Below are positions 1-5,038 of a stretch of DNA of 6,336 nucleotides, piece after piece. Positions within the stretch are counted from its first letter, which is position 1, and each line of letters begins with the position of its first letter. Both the position numbers and the translations under genes were made by a program. This DNA comes from an uncultured Collinsella sp. GTDB lineage: Bacteria; Actinomycetota; Coriobacteriia; Coriobacteriales; Coriobacteriaceae. Below the pieces are notes generated by a model. The model did not search any database. It was not told the DNA's origin and saw only the letters and a program-made list of their open reading frames with translations. Location of the stretch: positions 1-6,336 of the forward strand of contig URNC01000119.1 of assembly GCA_900549065.1 (NCBI GenBank), written 5' to 3'.

Positions 1-520
1 GCGTCGAGAAGAACACGCGCACGCCGTTGGGCACGCGATTGCCCAAAAGCGACAGCACGCCCAGCGCAAAGGCAATATCGGTTGCCATGGGAATGGCCCA
101 GCCGTTGTGCGCGCCGGCATGGTTAAAGATCAGATAGATGCAGGCGGGAACGACGACGCCGCCCACGGCCGCCAGCATGGGAAGCATGGCCTGGCGCGGG
201 TTTTTGAGCTCGCCGACCGTCATCTCATACTTGAGCTCAATGCCCACCAGCAAAAAGAAAATCGCCATGAGGAAGTCGTTGACGAATAGCTCGACGGTGA
301 GACCGGCCGTAAGGTTGCCCAGACCCACATACAGCGGGGTCTCCAAAAAGTGATGGATGGCCTCATAGGCATCGGTATTGGCGCAAATGACGGCGGCGAT
401 GGCGGCGAAGACCATGACGGCGGCGGAAATCGTGCCGTTCTCGGCGATGCGCTCCCAGATGTCGTGACGTTCAAAGCGCTTGCGCTCACGAACGTTGAAC
501 AGCTGCTCAGTTGCTGCCAT
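1..520 (-). CDS. nhaA: Na+/H+ antiporter NhaA, N-terminal part (cut by window edge)
   Basis: Integral membrane antiporter that exchanges internal Na+ (or Li+) for external H+, serving salt and pH homeostasis. Reading from the ATG at 520, 173 codons are visible before the left edge. Recognisable NhaA blocks are a first hydrophobic segment (about residues 30-47), the NDFLMAIFFLLVGIELK block (about 81-97), and ATDIAFALGVLSLLG (about 146-160), whose Thr147-Asp148 correspond to the Thr-Asp pair of the unwound helix IV in E. coli NhaA. The paired transport aspartates of helix V should lie just beyond the edge and cannot be checked. The N-terminus is some 15-20 residues longer and more charged than in E. 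coli. The start is supported by an AAAGGAG ribosome binding site about 6 bases upstream. It lies downstream of ppaC on the same strand, but two terminators separate them. Family is secure; completeness is unknown. Confidence 0.93.
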   Translation of the reverse strand, partial: MAATEQLFNVRERKRFERHDIWERIAENGTISAAVMVFAAIAAVICANTDAYEAIHHFLETPLYVGLGNLTAGLTVELFVNDFLMAIFFLLVGIELKYEMTVGELKNPRQAMLPMLAAVGGVVVPACIYLIFNHAGAHNGWAIPMATDIAFALGVLSLLGNRVPNGVRVFFST

Positions 521-553
521 GGGCGGCTCCTTTCACGGGAAAGCTCCCGTCTT

Positions 554-589
554 AAAAAAGCACGGCCCGCCCAAGTGGCGGCGCCGCGC
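554..589 (-). terminator. Intrinsic terminator 34 bases before the nhaA start (possible attenuator)
   Basis: Read on the minus strand, GCGCGGC plus CCGCC pairs with GGCGG plus GCCGTGC. This gives 12 base pairs including one G-U, with a single bulged G and a five-base loop, followed directly by six T residues (554-559). It is a textbook intrinsic terminator, yet it sits between nhaA and everything upstream of it. ppaC already has its own terminator at 729-768. It is therefore either a back-up terminator for ppaC, with the nhaA promoter squeezed into the last 30 bases, or a conditional attenuator in the nhaA leader (inference). Confidence 0.75.
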
Positions 590-728
590 TCTAACGTATT
601 ACGCTTGCATCTAGCCTACCCTGCACGACAAGCACGCAGGCGTGGCCGAAAAGCGGAACCACAGGTTGAACATTATTTGTTCAACGGCACGGGCACGCCT
701 GTCCAAGAGACGACGCGGCACCGTGCAC
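590..728 (-). promoter_or_regulatory. Possible structured leader RNA upstream of nhaA
   Basis: No open frame of note lies here, but the stretch is rich in nested symmetry. CAGGCGTG (637-644) pairs with CACGCCTG (694-701), enclosing a perfect hairpin GTTGAACA/TGTTCAAC (665-672 with 678-685, five-base loop) and a small CCG/CGG hairpin (648-658 region). Together these would make a three-way junction. Upstream in the minus-strand transcript, GGTGCCGCG (714-722) could pair over nine bases (one G-U) with the 5' arm of the terminator (580-588), as an antiterminator would. The 21-base palindrome could instead be a protein operator. No convincing promoter was found, so transcription of this stretch is inferred. 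I could not match it to a known riboswitch class. Confidence 0.4.
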
Positions 729-768
729 AAAAAACGACCGGAGCGCGGGGCGTCCGCGATCCGGTCGT
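729..768 (-). terminator. Intrinsic terminator of ppaC
   Basis: On the minus strand, ACGACCGGA (760-768) pairs perfectly with TCCGGTCGT (734-742). A nested CGCGG/CCGCG stem (754-758 with 744-748) closes a five-base loop, and T6 follows at 729-734. It begins 19 bases after the ppaC stop codon, as expected for its transcript end. Confidence 0.92.
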
Positions 769-787
769 AGCGTTTGGCCAACTAAAC

Positions 788-1711
788 CTAGCAGGCGGCC
801 ATGATGGGGGCAGCGACCTGCTTCTTACGGGAGAGGACGCCCGGCATCCAGACGCCGTCGTGCTCGTCGGCAATGCCCAGGCCCTTCTGAGCAGCCTCGG
901 TCTCGCCCTCGAGCAGGACCTGCGAGCCCTCCTCCATGATGTCGGTGATGCACAGGACGATGCCGTCGGCACCCTTCTCGGCGGCGTAGGCGCGCATGGC
1001 CTCGCGGATCTCGTCGATCATGCCGAGTGCGCGGGTCTTGTCGACAGTCTCGTACTGGCCGATGAGCAGCTTCTTGCCGGCGGGCTCGAACATCTTGATG
1101 TCGTTGCCGACCATCTCGGCTGCGGTGAAGGAGCCGGACGGGCGGGTGAGGAAGACCTCCATGCCAAACTTGACCGGGTCGACGCCCACCTGCTCGCCGA
1201 GCTTGGCGGCGACGGCGCGGTCGACATCGGTGGTGGTGGGGCTCTTGAGCATGAGCGTGTCGGTCATCATGGCCGAGAGCAGCAGCTTGGCCTGAACGTC
1301 GGAAAGCTCAACGCCGAGCACGCCGGCGAGCTTGGTGACGATGGTGCAGCTGGAGCCCCAGGGCAGGCAGATGTAGTGCAGCGGGCCGGCGGTCTCGAAG
1401 TCGCCGATGCGGTGATGATCGACAACGCCAAAGACCGTGGCGTCCTTAAGGCCGGCGACGGACTGGGCGGACTCGTTGTGGTCGGTGAGGACGACGAGCT
1501 GGCCGGCCTCGACGGACTCGATCACGCGGGGCTCGGCAATGCCGGCGTCGGCGAGCAGCTTGGCGGACTCGGCCGGAAGCTGGCCCAGAGCGCAAGCCTC
1601 GTAGGTGTTGCCAGCATACTCAACCTGGTTGAGCAACTGGGACAGGACGACGGCGCTCATGATGGCGTCGTTATCGGGGTTCTGGTGACCAAAGACAAGA
1701 ACGTTTGCCAT
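788..1711 (-). CDS. ppaC: Manganese-dependent inorganic pyrophosphatase (family II, DHH)
   Basis: Cytoplasmic enzyme that hydrolyses pyrophosphate to two phosphates, pulling biosynthetic reactions forward. At 307 residues it has the usual length. The DHH-family N-domain carries the metal ligands in order: His9, Asp13 and Asp15 in GHQNPDND, Asp77 in TDHN, His99 in the signature DHH (98-100), and Asp151 in MMTDTLML. These map onto B. subtilis His9, Asp13, Asp15, Asp75, His97 and Asp149 with a constant offset of two after the first motif. The C-terminal DHHA2 domain ends with SRKKQ (294-298), whose Arg295 and Lys296 bind substrate phosphate. The start is set by GGAGG six bases upstream of the ATG. 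Residue 14 is Asn where Thr or Ser is common. It stands alone between the kinase gene and nhaA and has its own terminator, so it is probably monocistronic. Confidence 0.97.
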   Translation of the reverse strand: MANVLVFGHQNPDNDAIMSAVVLSQLLNQVEYAGNTYEACALGQLPAESAKLLADAGIAEPRVIESVEAGQLVVLTDHNESAQSVAGLKDATVFGVVDHHRIGDFETAGPLHYICLPWGSSCTIVTKLAGVLGVELSDVQAKLLLSAMMTDTLMLKSPTTTDVDRAVAAKLGEQVGVDPVKFGMEVFLTRPSGSFTAAEMVGNDIKMFEPAGKKLLIGQYETVDKTRALGMIDEIREAMRAYAAEKGADGIVLCITDIMEEGSQVLLEGETEAAQKGLGIADEHDGVWMPGVLSRKKQVAAPIMAAC

Positions 1712-1749
1712 GGGTATCCTCCACTTGATATGTGTACTTAGACGTAGCT

Positions 1750-1758
1750 ATGGTAGCA
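1750..1758 (-). promoter_or_regulatory. Candidate extended -10 promoter element of ppaC
   Basis: On the minus strand TGC-TACCAT resembles an extended -10 (TGn-TATAAT, four of six). It would start transcription about 30 bases before the ATG. No good -35 is visible at 16-18 bases. The same TACCATA heptamer lies at a similar distance before the kinase gene, which lends it some weight. Confidence 0.3.
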
Positions 1759-1825
1759 CGCCGATGCCGAGCCTTCGCAGACGGAAGGGCCACGGCATAT
1801 TTTGGGGCAGGCACGGGGGCCAAGG

Positions 1826-1876
1826 CTGTCCCTTTTGCACTATGTTGGTGCAAAGTAACCTGTCCCCCTTGCACCA
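1826..1876 (-). repeat. REP-like hairpin with repeated half-site after the kinase gene
   Basis: TGGTGCAA (1846-1853) and TTGCACCA (1869-1876) form a perfect 8-bp inverted repeat with a 15-base loop, starting one base past the kinase stop codon. On the minus strand the loop reads GGGGGACAGGTTACT. A degenerate second copy of one side follows: CTGTCCC-nn-TTGCAC occurs at 1826-1840 and again at 1860-1874, so TTTGCAC (1834-1840) can alternatively pair with GTGCAAA (1848-1854). No T-tract follows on the minus strand, so it is not a clear terminator. Short intergenic repeats of this style occur in many genomes as REP elements (known in general); that this is one is inference. Confidence 0.5.
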
Positions 1877-1877
1877 G

Positions 1878-2831
1878 CTATTTGCCGGCGGCGCGCAGGG
1901 CTACGTAGGCGGCACCGATGATACCGGCGTCGTTTCCGAGCGAAGCGACCTTAATAGGCGTCTCGCGCGAGGCGGAAAGCGCGTACTGCTTAAAGTGCTC
2001 GCGAACCTTGTCGAGGTAGACATCGGCCGAGGCGGAGGCGCCGCCGCCGATGAGGAACATCTCGGGATCAACCACGTTGGCAATAAGCGCCAGTGCGCGG
2101 CCGAGATAGTCAGCCATGGTATCGGCCGCGGCCAGCGCGAGCTTGTCGCCCTCACGGCAGGCCTGGAACACGTCCTTGGAATCGGAGGGGCCGGTCAGCT
2201 CGATGGGCTCGACGCCCGCTTTCTTGCACTCGGCAAGGTAGTTGCTCACCACGCCGGTGGCGCTGGAATACTGCTCCAGGTGGCCATGGCCGCCGCAGCC
2301 GCAGGTGCGCTCCTCGGCCGGGTTCAGGCACATGTGGCCAATCTCGCCGCCAGCACCCACAACGCCCGATACCACGTCGCCGTTAACGATAACGCCGCCG
2401 CCCACGCCAGTACCGATGGTGACCATCACCACGTTCTGTACGCCCTTGGCAGAGCCGAGCCAGGCCTCGCCCATAGCAGCGGCGTTGGCGTCGTTCTCGT
2501 ACTTAACGACCGCGTCGGGGCAGTGCTCCTGGATGGCAATCTTGAGCTCGGGCAGGTTGATGGCGATGTTCGCCTTGACCTTGGCATCGCCCGATGCCGG
2601 GATGGGGCACGGAACGGCCAGGCCAATGCCCGACACAAAGGCACGCGGAATCTGAGCCTTGGCGACCACCTGGTCGATAGCCTCGGTCACCGCGGCAAAG
2701 CCCGCAGCGTCAACGATGGGAGGCGTGGGCACGCTAGCCTTGGCAAGCAGGTTTCCGTCCTCATCGAACAGACCCTCCTTGACCGAGGTGCCGCCGACGT
2801 CGATGCCGATGTAATACTGCTTAGGTTCCAT
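1878..2831 (-). CDS. ROK-family glucokinase (GlcK-like sugar kinase)
   Basis: Cytoplasmic ATP-dependent sugar kinase, most likely phosphorylating glucose to glucose-6-phosphate. The 317-residue length fits ROK glucokinases. Visible motifs are the phosphate-binding IGIDVGGTSVK (8-18), ENDANAAAMGEAW with the catalytic base Asp114 (112-124), GTGVGGG (140-146), the sugar-binding GGEIGHM (161-167), the zinc motif CGCGGHGHLE (177-186) and the closing LGNDAGIIGAAY (298-309). The usual zinc motif is CxCGxxGCxE; here the third Cys is His184. The same frame opens 22 codons earlier, but the ATG at 2831 is chosen because the protein then starts just before the ROK fold and AAAGGCGGG lies five bases upstream. 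It is divergent from the GntR regulator and two genes away from manA, supporting hexose metabolism. Another hexose, such as mannose or an amino sugar, cannot be excluded as substrate. Confidence 0.9.
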   Translation of the reverse strand: MEPKQYYIGIDVGGTSVKEGLFDEDGNLLAKASVPTPPIVDAAGFAAVTEAIDQVVAKAQIPRAFVSGIGLAVPCPIPASGDAKVKANIAINLPELKIAIQEHCPDAVVKYENDANAAAMGEAWLGSAKGVQNVVMVTIGTGVGGGVIVNGDVVSGVVGAGGEIGHMCLNPAEERTCGCGGHGHLEQYSSATGVVSNYLAECKKAGVEPIELTGPSDSKDVFQACREGDKLALAAADTMADYLGRALALIANVVDPEMFLIGGGASASADVYLDKVREHFKQYALSASRETPIKVASLGNDAGIIGAAYVALRAAGK

Positions 2832-2865
2832 GGGAGCCCGCCTTTCTCGTTTAAACATTGCCTGT

Positions 2866-2871
2866 ATGGTA
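2866..2871 (-). promoter_or_regulatory. Candidate -10 element of the kinase gene
   Basis: TACCAT on the minus strand (followed by A) lies 35 bases before the kinase ATG, matching TATAAT at four of six and repeating the heptamer found before ppaC. The matching -35 zone (about 2888-2897) is poor in sequence and falls inside the left arm of the inverted repeat at 2886-2925, so a protein bound there would block it (inference). Confidence 0.3.
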
Positions 2872-2885
2872 CCGCTCCCAAGGCA

Positions 2886-2925
2886 AAAACCTACCAAAAA
2901 GGACAGGTTTGTTTTGGCAGGTTTT
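2886..2925. repeat. 14-bp inverted repeat with GGACAGGTT loop upstream of the kinase gene
   Basis: AAAACCTACCAAAA (2886-2899) and TTTTGGCAGGTTTT (2912-2925) are inverted repeats with 13 of 14 positions complementary and a 12-base spacer. On the minus strand the odd pair becomes G-U, giving an uninterrupted 14-bp RNA stem. The spacer on the plus strand reads AGGACAGGTTTG, and its CAGGTTT also occurs in the right arm. It could be an operator, a 5' hairpin if transcription starts upstream, or a REP-like element. No gene ends here, so a terminator role is unlikely. Confidence 0.6.
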
Positions 2926-2951
2926 ATCTGGGGAAGCGCAGAGTACGAGAT

Positions 2952-2998
2952 TCGGTTCGCTGGGTGTTATATCGGTTCGGCCCCGTCCTCGGACCGAT
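2952..2998. promoter_or_regulatory. Three TCGGTTCG-type sites, possible operator array
   Basis: TCGGTTCG occurs at 2952-2959 and 2972-2979, exactly 20 bp apart (two helical turns). An inverted version with one change, CGGACCGA, follows at 2990-2997. The second and third sites form a nine-base arm pair (2971-2979 with 2990-2998). Phased sites in a divergent promoter region suggest cooperative binding of a regulator, possibly the adjacent GntR protein; this is inference. Confidence 0.35.
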
Positions 2999-3120
2999 CA
3001 TTTCTCAACACGACACTACTCAGATGTTTATCATTTAAAACGCTCTAATTTTTCAAGCGGGGCGACTTTTAATTTTATCTTCCTCGAACTTTTCAATAAC
3101 TCAATAGAGATACTTAGGTG

Positions 3121-3131
3121 TTGACTATACT
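3121..3131 (+). promoter_or_regulatory. Candidate promoter core of the GntR gene
   Basis: TTGACTATACT contains a TATACT (3126-3131, five of six to the -10 consensus) that would start transcription about 30 bases before the TTG start. TTGACT also resembles a -35 box, but no good -10 lies 16-18 bases after it, so the TATACT reading is preferred. No clear -35 partner is seen upstream, suggesting a weak or activated promoter. Confidence 0.35.
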
Positions 3132-3156
3132 TTCTTTTATTCTCAATCAAGTTGGA

Positions 3157-3163
3157 AAGGAGG
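3157..3163 (+). promoter_or_regulatory. Strong ribosome binding site for a TTG start
   Basis: AAGGAGG, complementary to the 16S rRNA tail, ends four bases before the TTG at 3168. It fixes that unusual start codon: no in-frame ATG or GTG is available before the DNA-binding domain begins. Confidence 0.8.
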
Positions 3164-3167
3164 TTCC

Positions 3168-3887
3168 TTGATTCCCAAATACGAGGCGATAGCTGCAGAT
3201 ATTCGTCGAAGTATTGAGGATGGCGCTCTTAAACCGGGCGACAAGCTTCCCACCGTCGTTGAGTTCTGCGAGCTCTATAGCGTTTCAAAAATCACCGTCA
3301 AACGAGCTATTGAACAAATCACCGAGGAAGGTCTTATTACCAGCCGACGCGGATCGGGTACCTACGTTAAGGACACGGCGGGACTTCCCGGCCAGGCGTT
3401 TTTCCAGGGCAAAAACGACCGTACCCAGGGTTTTTCGTATGAGCATCGCGGGGAGAAGGTGACCTCGGTGGTCTACGATTTCTCGATCGTTAATCCACCA
3501 GCGGACATCGCAGCCCAGCTGGGAATTGCCGAGGATGACTTTGCCTATCACGTCGTGCGCGTGCGTCAGGCCGATGAGAAGCCCATCGTTATCGAGTACA
3601 CCTACATGCCCCTCGAGCTGATTCCAGGCCTTAAAAAGAAGGACCTGTACGGATCAGTCTACCGCTTCATCCGCGAGCAATGTGGGCTGAAGATTTCGAG
3701 CTTCCACCGTACTATTCGCGCCGTGGCAGCAACCGAGGAAGAAGCCGAGCGTCTGGACACCAAACTTGGCTCTCCCCTGCTCGAGCTCACCCAGATTGGC
3801 TTTTTGGACAGCGGCGCCGCCTTTGAGTATTCGGTCTCGCGCAACGTTGGCGACCGCTTTGAGTTGCACAACGTAACGTTGGCATAA
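3168..3887 (+). CDS. GntR-family transcriptional regulator, HutC type with UTRA domain
   Basis: A 239-residue cytoplasmic DNA-binding protein. The N-terminal GntR winged helix-turn-helix spans about residues 3-67 (PKYEAIAADIRR, then LKPGDKLPT, VSKITVKRAIEQI as recognition helix, and GLITSRRGSGTYV as the wing). A UTRA effector domain follows (about 90-235), with the typical YHVVRVRQADEKPIVIEYTY strand-rich core and a C-terminal FEYSVSRNVGDRFEL. UTRA regulators usually bind sugar phosphates or small acids and release DNA on binding (family knowledge). Translation starts at TTG, which may keep its level low. It is divergent from the ROK kinase and followed by manA on the same strand 74 bases on, so it probably regulates itself with manA, the kinase, or both. 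The effector might be a hexose phosphate such as mannose-6-phosphate (inference). Substrate class cannot be read from sequence. Confidence 0.93.
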   Translation: MIPKYEAIAADIRRSIEDGALKPGDKLPTVVEFCELYSVSKITVKRAIEQITEEGLITSRRGSGTYVKDTAGLPGQAFFQGKNDRTQGFSYEHRGEKVTSVVYDFSIVNPPADIAAQLGIAEDDFAYHVVRVRQADEKPIVIEYTYMPLELIPGLKKKDLYGSVYRFIREQCGLKISSFHRTIRAVAATEEEAERLDTKLGSPLLELTQIGFLDSGAAFEYSVSRNVGDRFELHNVTLA

Positions 3888-3949
3888 GTTTTTGTAGTCA
3901 CGCGGGCGCTCGTTTTGAGCTGTTTTGTGCAACGCCCGCACAACATAAT

Positions 3950-3954
3950 GGGGG
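3950..3954 (+). promoter_or_regulatory. Ribosome binding site deciding the manA start
   Basis: GGGGG lies one base before an in-frame ATG at 3956 and seven bases before a second ATG at 3962. Only the second has workable spacing, so 3962 is preferred. The difference is two residues. Confidence 0.5.
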
Positions 3955-3961
3955 TATGAAT

Positions 3962-4894
3962 ATGTCCGATTTGATTAAACTGACGCCGATCTTCCACGAG
4001 AAGATCTGGGGTGGCCGCCAGCTCGAAACCGTATTTGGTTACGACATTCCCGAGGGTCCCATCGGTGAGTGCTGGGCCATCTCGGCCCATCCCAACGGTG
4101 ACTGCCAGATTGCGGAGGGCCCGTATGCAGGCCACACGCTTTCATGGCTGTGGGCCGAGCACCGCGAGCTCTTTGGCAATTGCGAGGGCAAGGAGTTCCC
4201 GCTGCTCATTAAGATTCTGGATGCCAAGGACGACCTTTCAATCCAGATTCATCCCAACGACGAGTACGCCGCCAAGCACGAGAACGGCAGCCTGGGCAAA
4301 ACCGAGTGCTGGTATGTGCTGGACTGCGAACCCGGTGCCACGATCATTGTCGGCCAGCGCGCGCACGACCGCGCCGAGGCTGCACAGATGATCGAGGAGG
4401 GCCGTTGGGACGAGATGCTCAACGTGCTGCCGATTCACAAGGGAGACTTTTTCCAGATCGACTCCGGCACCGTTCACGCCATCAAGACCGGCACGCTGAT
4501 TCTGGAGACGCAGCAGTCGAGCGACGTGACATATCGCCTGTACGACTACGACCGCCCCGGCACCGACGGAAAGCTGCGCCCGCTGCACATTGAGCAGAGC
4601 CTCGACTGCATCGACTTTGATGCTCAGGCTCCGACCGACGGCACGGTGACCGCGCCCGAGGTGGACGGCGTGACCGAGCTCGAGTCCAACCCCTGCTACA
4701 CCGTCGATCGCGTGCGCGCCAACGGCAGCAAGACCCTCGACCAGCGCTGGCCCTTCATGTGCCTGTCGGTCATCGACGGCGAAGGCACCGTCTGCGGCGA
4801 CCCCGTCCACAAGGGAAGCCACCTGCTGGCCCCCAGCACCGTCAGCTCCATCGACCTCGAAGGCAAGATGGAACTGATCATCAGCCACCTCTAG
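3962..4894 (+). CDS. manA: Mannose-6-phosphate isomerase, class I
   Basis: Zinc enzyme interconverting mannose-6-phosphate and fructose-6-phosphate, feeding mannose into glycolysis or supplying mannose for glycans. The 310 residues match the short class I form seen in Gram-positive bacteria. It opens with LTPIFHEKIWGGRQL (8-21), and the cupin core carries the zinc ligands Gln95 and His97 in SIQIHPND (93-100), Glu115 in GKTECWYVL, and His172 in DSGTVHAI. Arg192 in TYRLYDYDR is the likely catalytic arginine. The C-terminal small beta domain (about 245-310) ends in ELIISHL, as in relatives. An in-frame ATG two codons upstream (3956) is the alternative start. It follows the GntR gene by 74 bases with no strong terminator between them, so the two are probably co-transcribed. 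A hairpin follows 26 bases after the stop. Confidence 0.96.
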   Translation: MSDLIKLTPIFHEKIWGGRQLETVFGYDIPEGPIGECWAISAHPNGDCQIAEGPYAGHTLSWLWAEHRELFGNCEGKEFPLLIKILDAKDDLSIQIHPNDEYAAKHENGSLGKTECWYVLDCEPGATIIVGQRAHDRAEAAQMIEEGRWDEMLNVLPIHKGDFFQIDSGTVHAIKTGTLILETQQSSDVTYRLYDYDRPGTDGKLRPLHIEQSLDCIDFDAQAPTDGTVTAPEVDGVTELESNPCYTVDRVRANGSKTLDQRWPFMCLSVIDGEGTVCGDPVHKGSHLLAPSTVSSIDLEGKMELIISHL

Positions 4895-4920
4895 GTCACA
4901 ACAACAACCAAAACGAAACA

Positions 4921-4954
4921 AGGGGCTCCCCCGTTCATCAACGGAGGAGCCCCT
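4921..4954. terminator. Terminator hairpin between convergent manA and pcrA
   Basis: AGGGGCTCC (4921-4929) pairs with GGAGCCCCT (4946-4954), and CCGTT/AACGG (4931-4935 with 4940-4944) extends the stem across one mismatch to a four-base loop. On the plus strand no T-run follows; on the minus strand the hairpin is followed by TTGTTTCGTTTT. It is therefore a better terminator for transcripts arriving from pcrA, though its position also fits the manA end. Confidence 0.75.
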
Positions 4955-5038
4955 ACTCGTATCTACATATCAGCCCACCCGGTTCTCCAAATCAAAAAGC
5001 GGACGAGCGGAGCGGCGTTCGCAAGCAACGTTACCCAA

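Larger units (their letters stand above)
2832..3167. other. Divergent control region between kinase and GntR genes
   Basis: This 336-base non-coding gap separates two divergent starts. The kinase-proximal half carries an inverted repeat (2886-2925) and spaced TCGGTTCG sites (2952-2998). The regulator-proximal half (about 3000-3160) is strikingly AT-rich against the GC-rich genes on either side, as expected of promoter DNA. Short open frames in it have no recognisable product and no good ribosome binding site. Confidence 0.7.

Noticed and set aside
665..685. LexA/SOS box
   Set aside because: Half-sites resemble GAAC/GTTC but the spacing is seven bases, not the four expected, and nhaA is not a typical SOS gene.
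350..1741. 463-codon plus-strand open frame
   Set aside because: It is antisense to ppaC, which has all family motifs. The translation is a Gly/Leu/Asp-rich mirror typical of GC-rich antisense frames, and it runs through two terminators.
1802..1836. GGGGCAG/CTGTCCC pairing followed by TTTT as a plus-strand terminator
   Set aside because: No plus-strand gene lies upstream to need it, and on the minus strand the stem has a mismatch and no T-run.
2832..2897. Longer kinase start 22 codons upstream
   Set aside because: The extra residues do not look like ROK sequence, and the ribosome binding site fits the ATG at 2831.
1710..3038. 442-codon plus-strand open frame
   Set aside because: Antisense to the ROK kinase with no recognisable domain, and it extends across intergenic repeats and the divergent control region.
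3902..3939. GCGGGCG/CGCCCGC hairpin between the GntR gene and manA as a terminator
   Set aside because: Only seven base pairs across a 24-base loop and no T-run follows; it is more likely chance or a minor structure, so co-transcription with manA stays plausible.
4238..4921. 227-codon minus-strand open frame opposite manA
   Set aside because: Shadow of manA; Val/Ala/Gly-rich translation without motifs.
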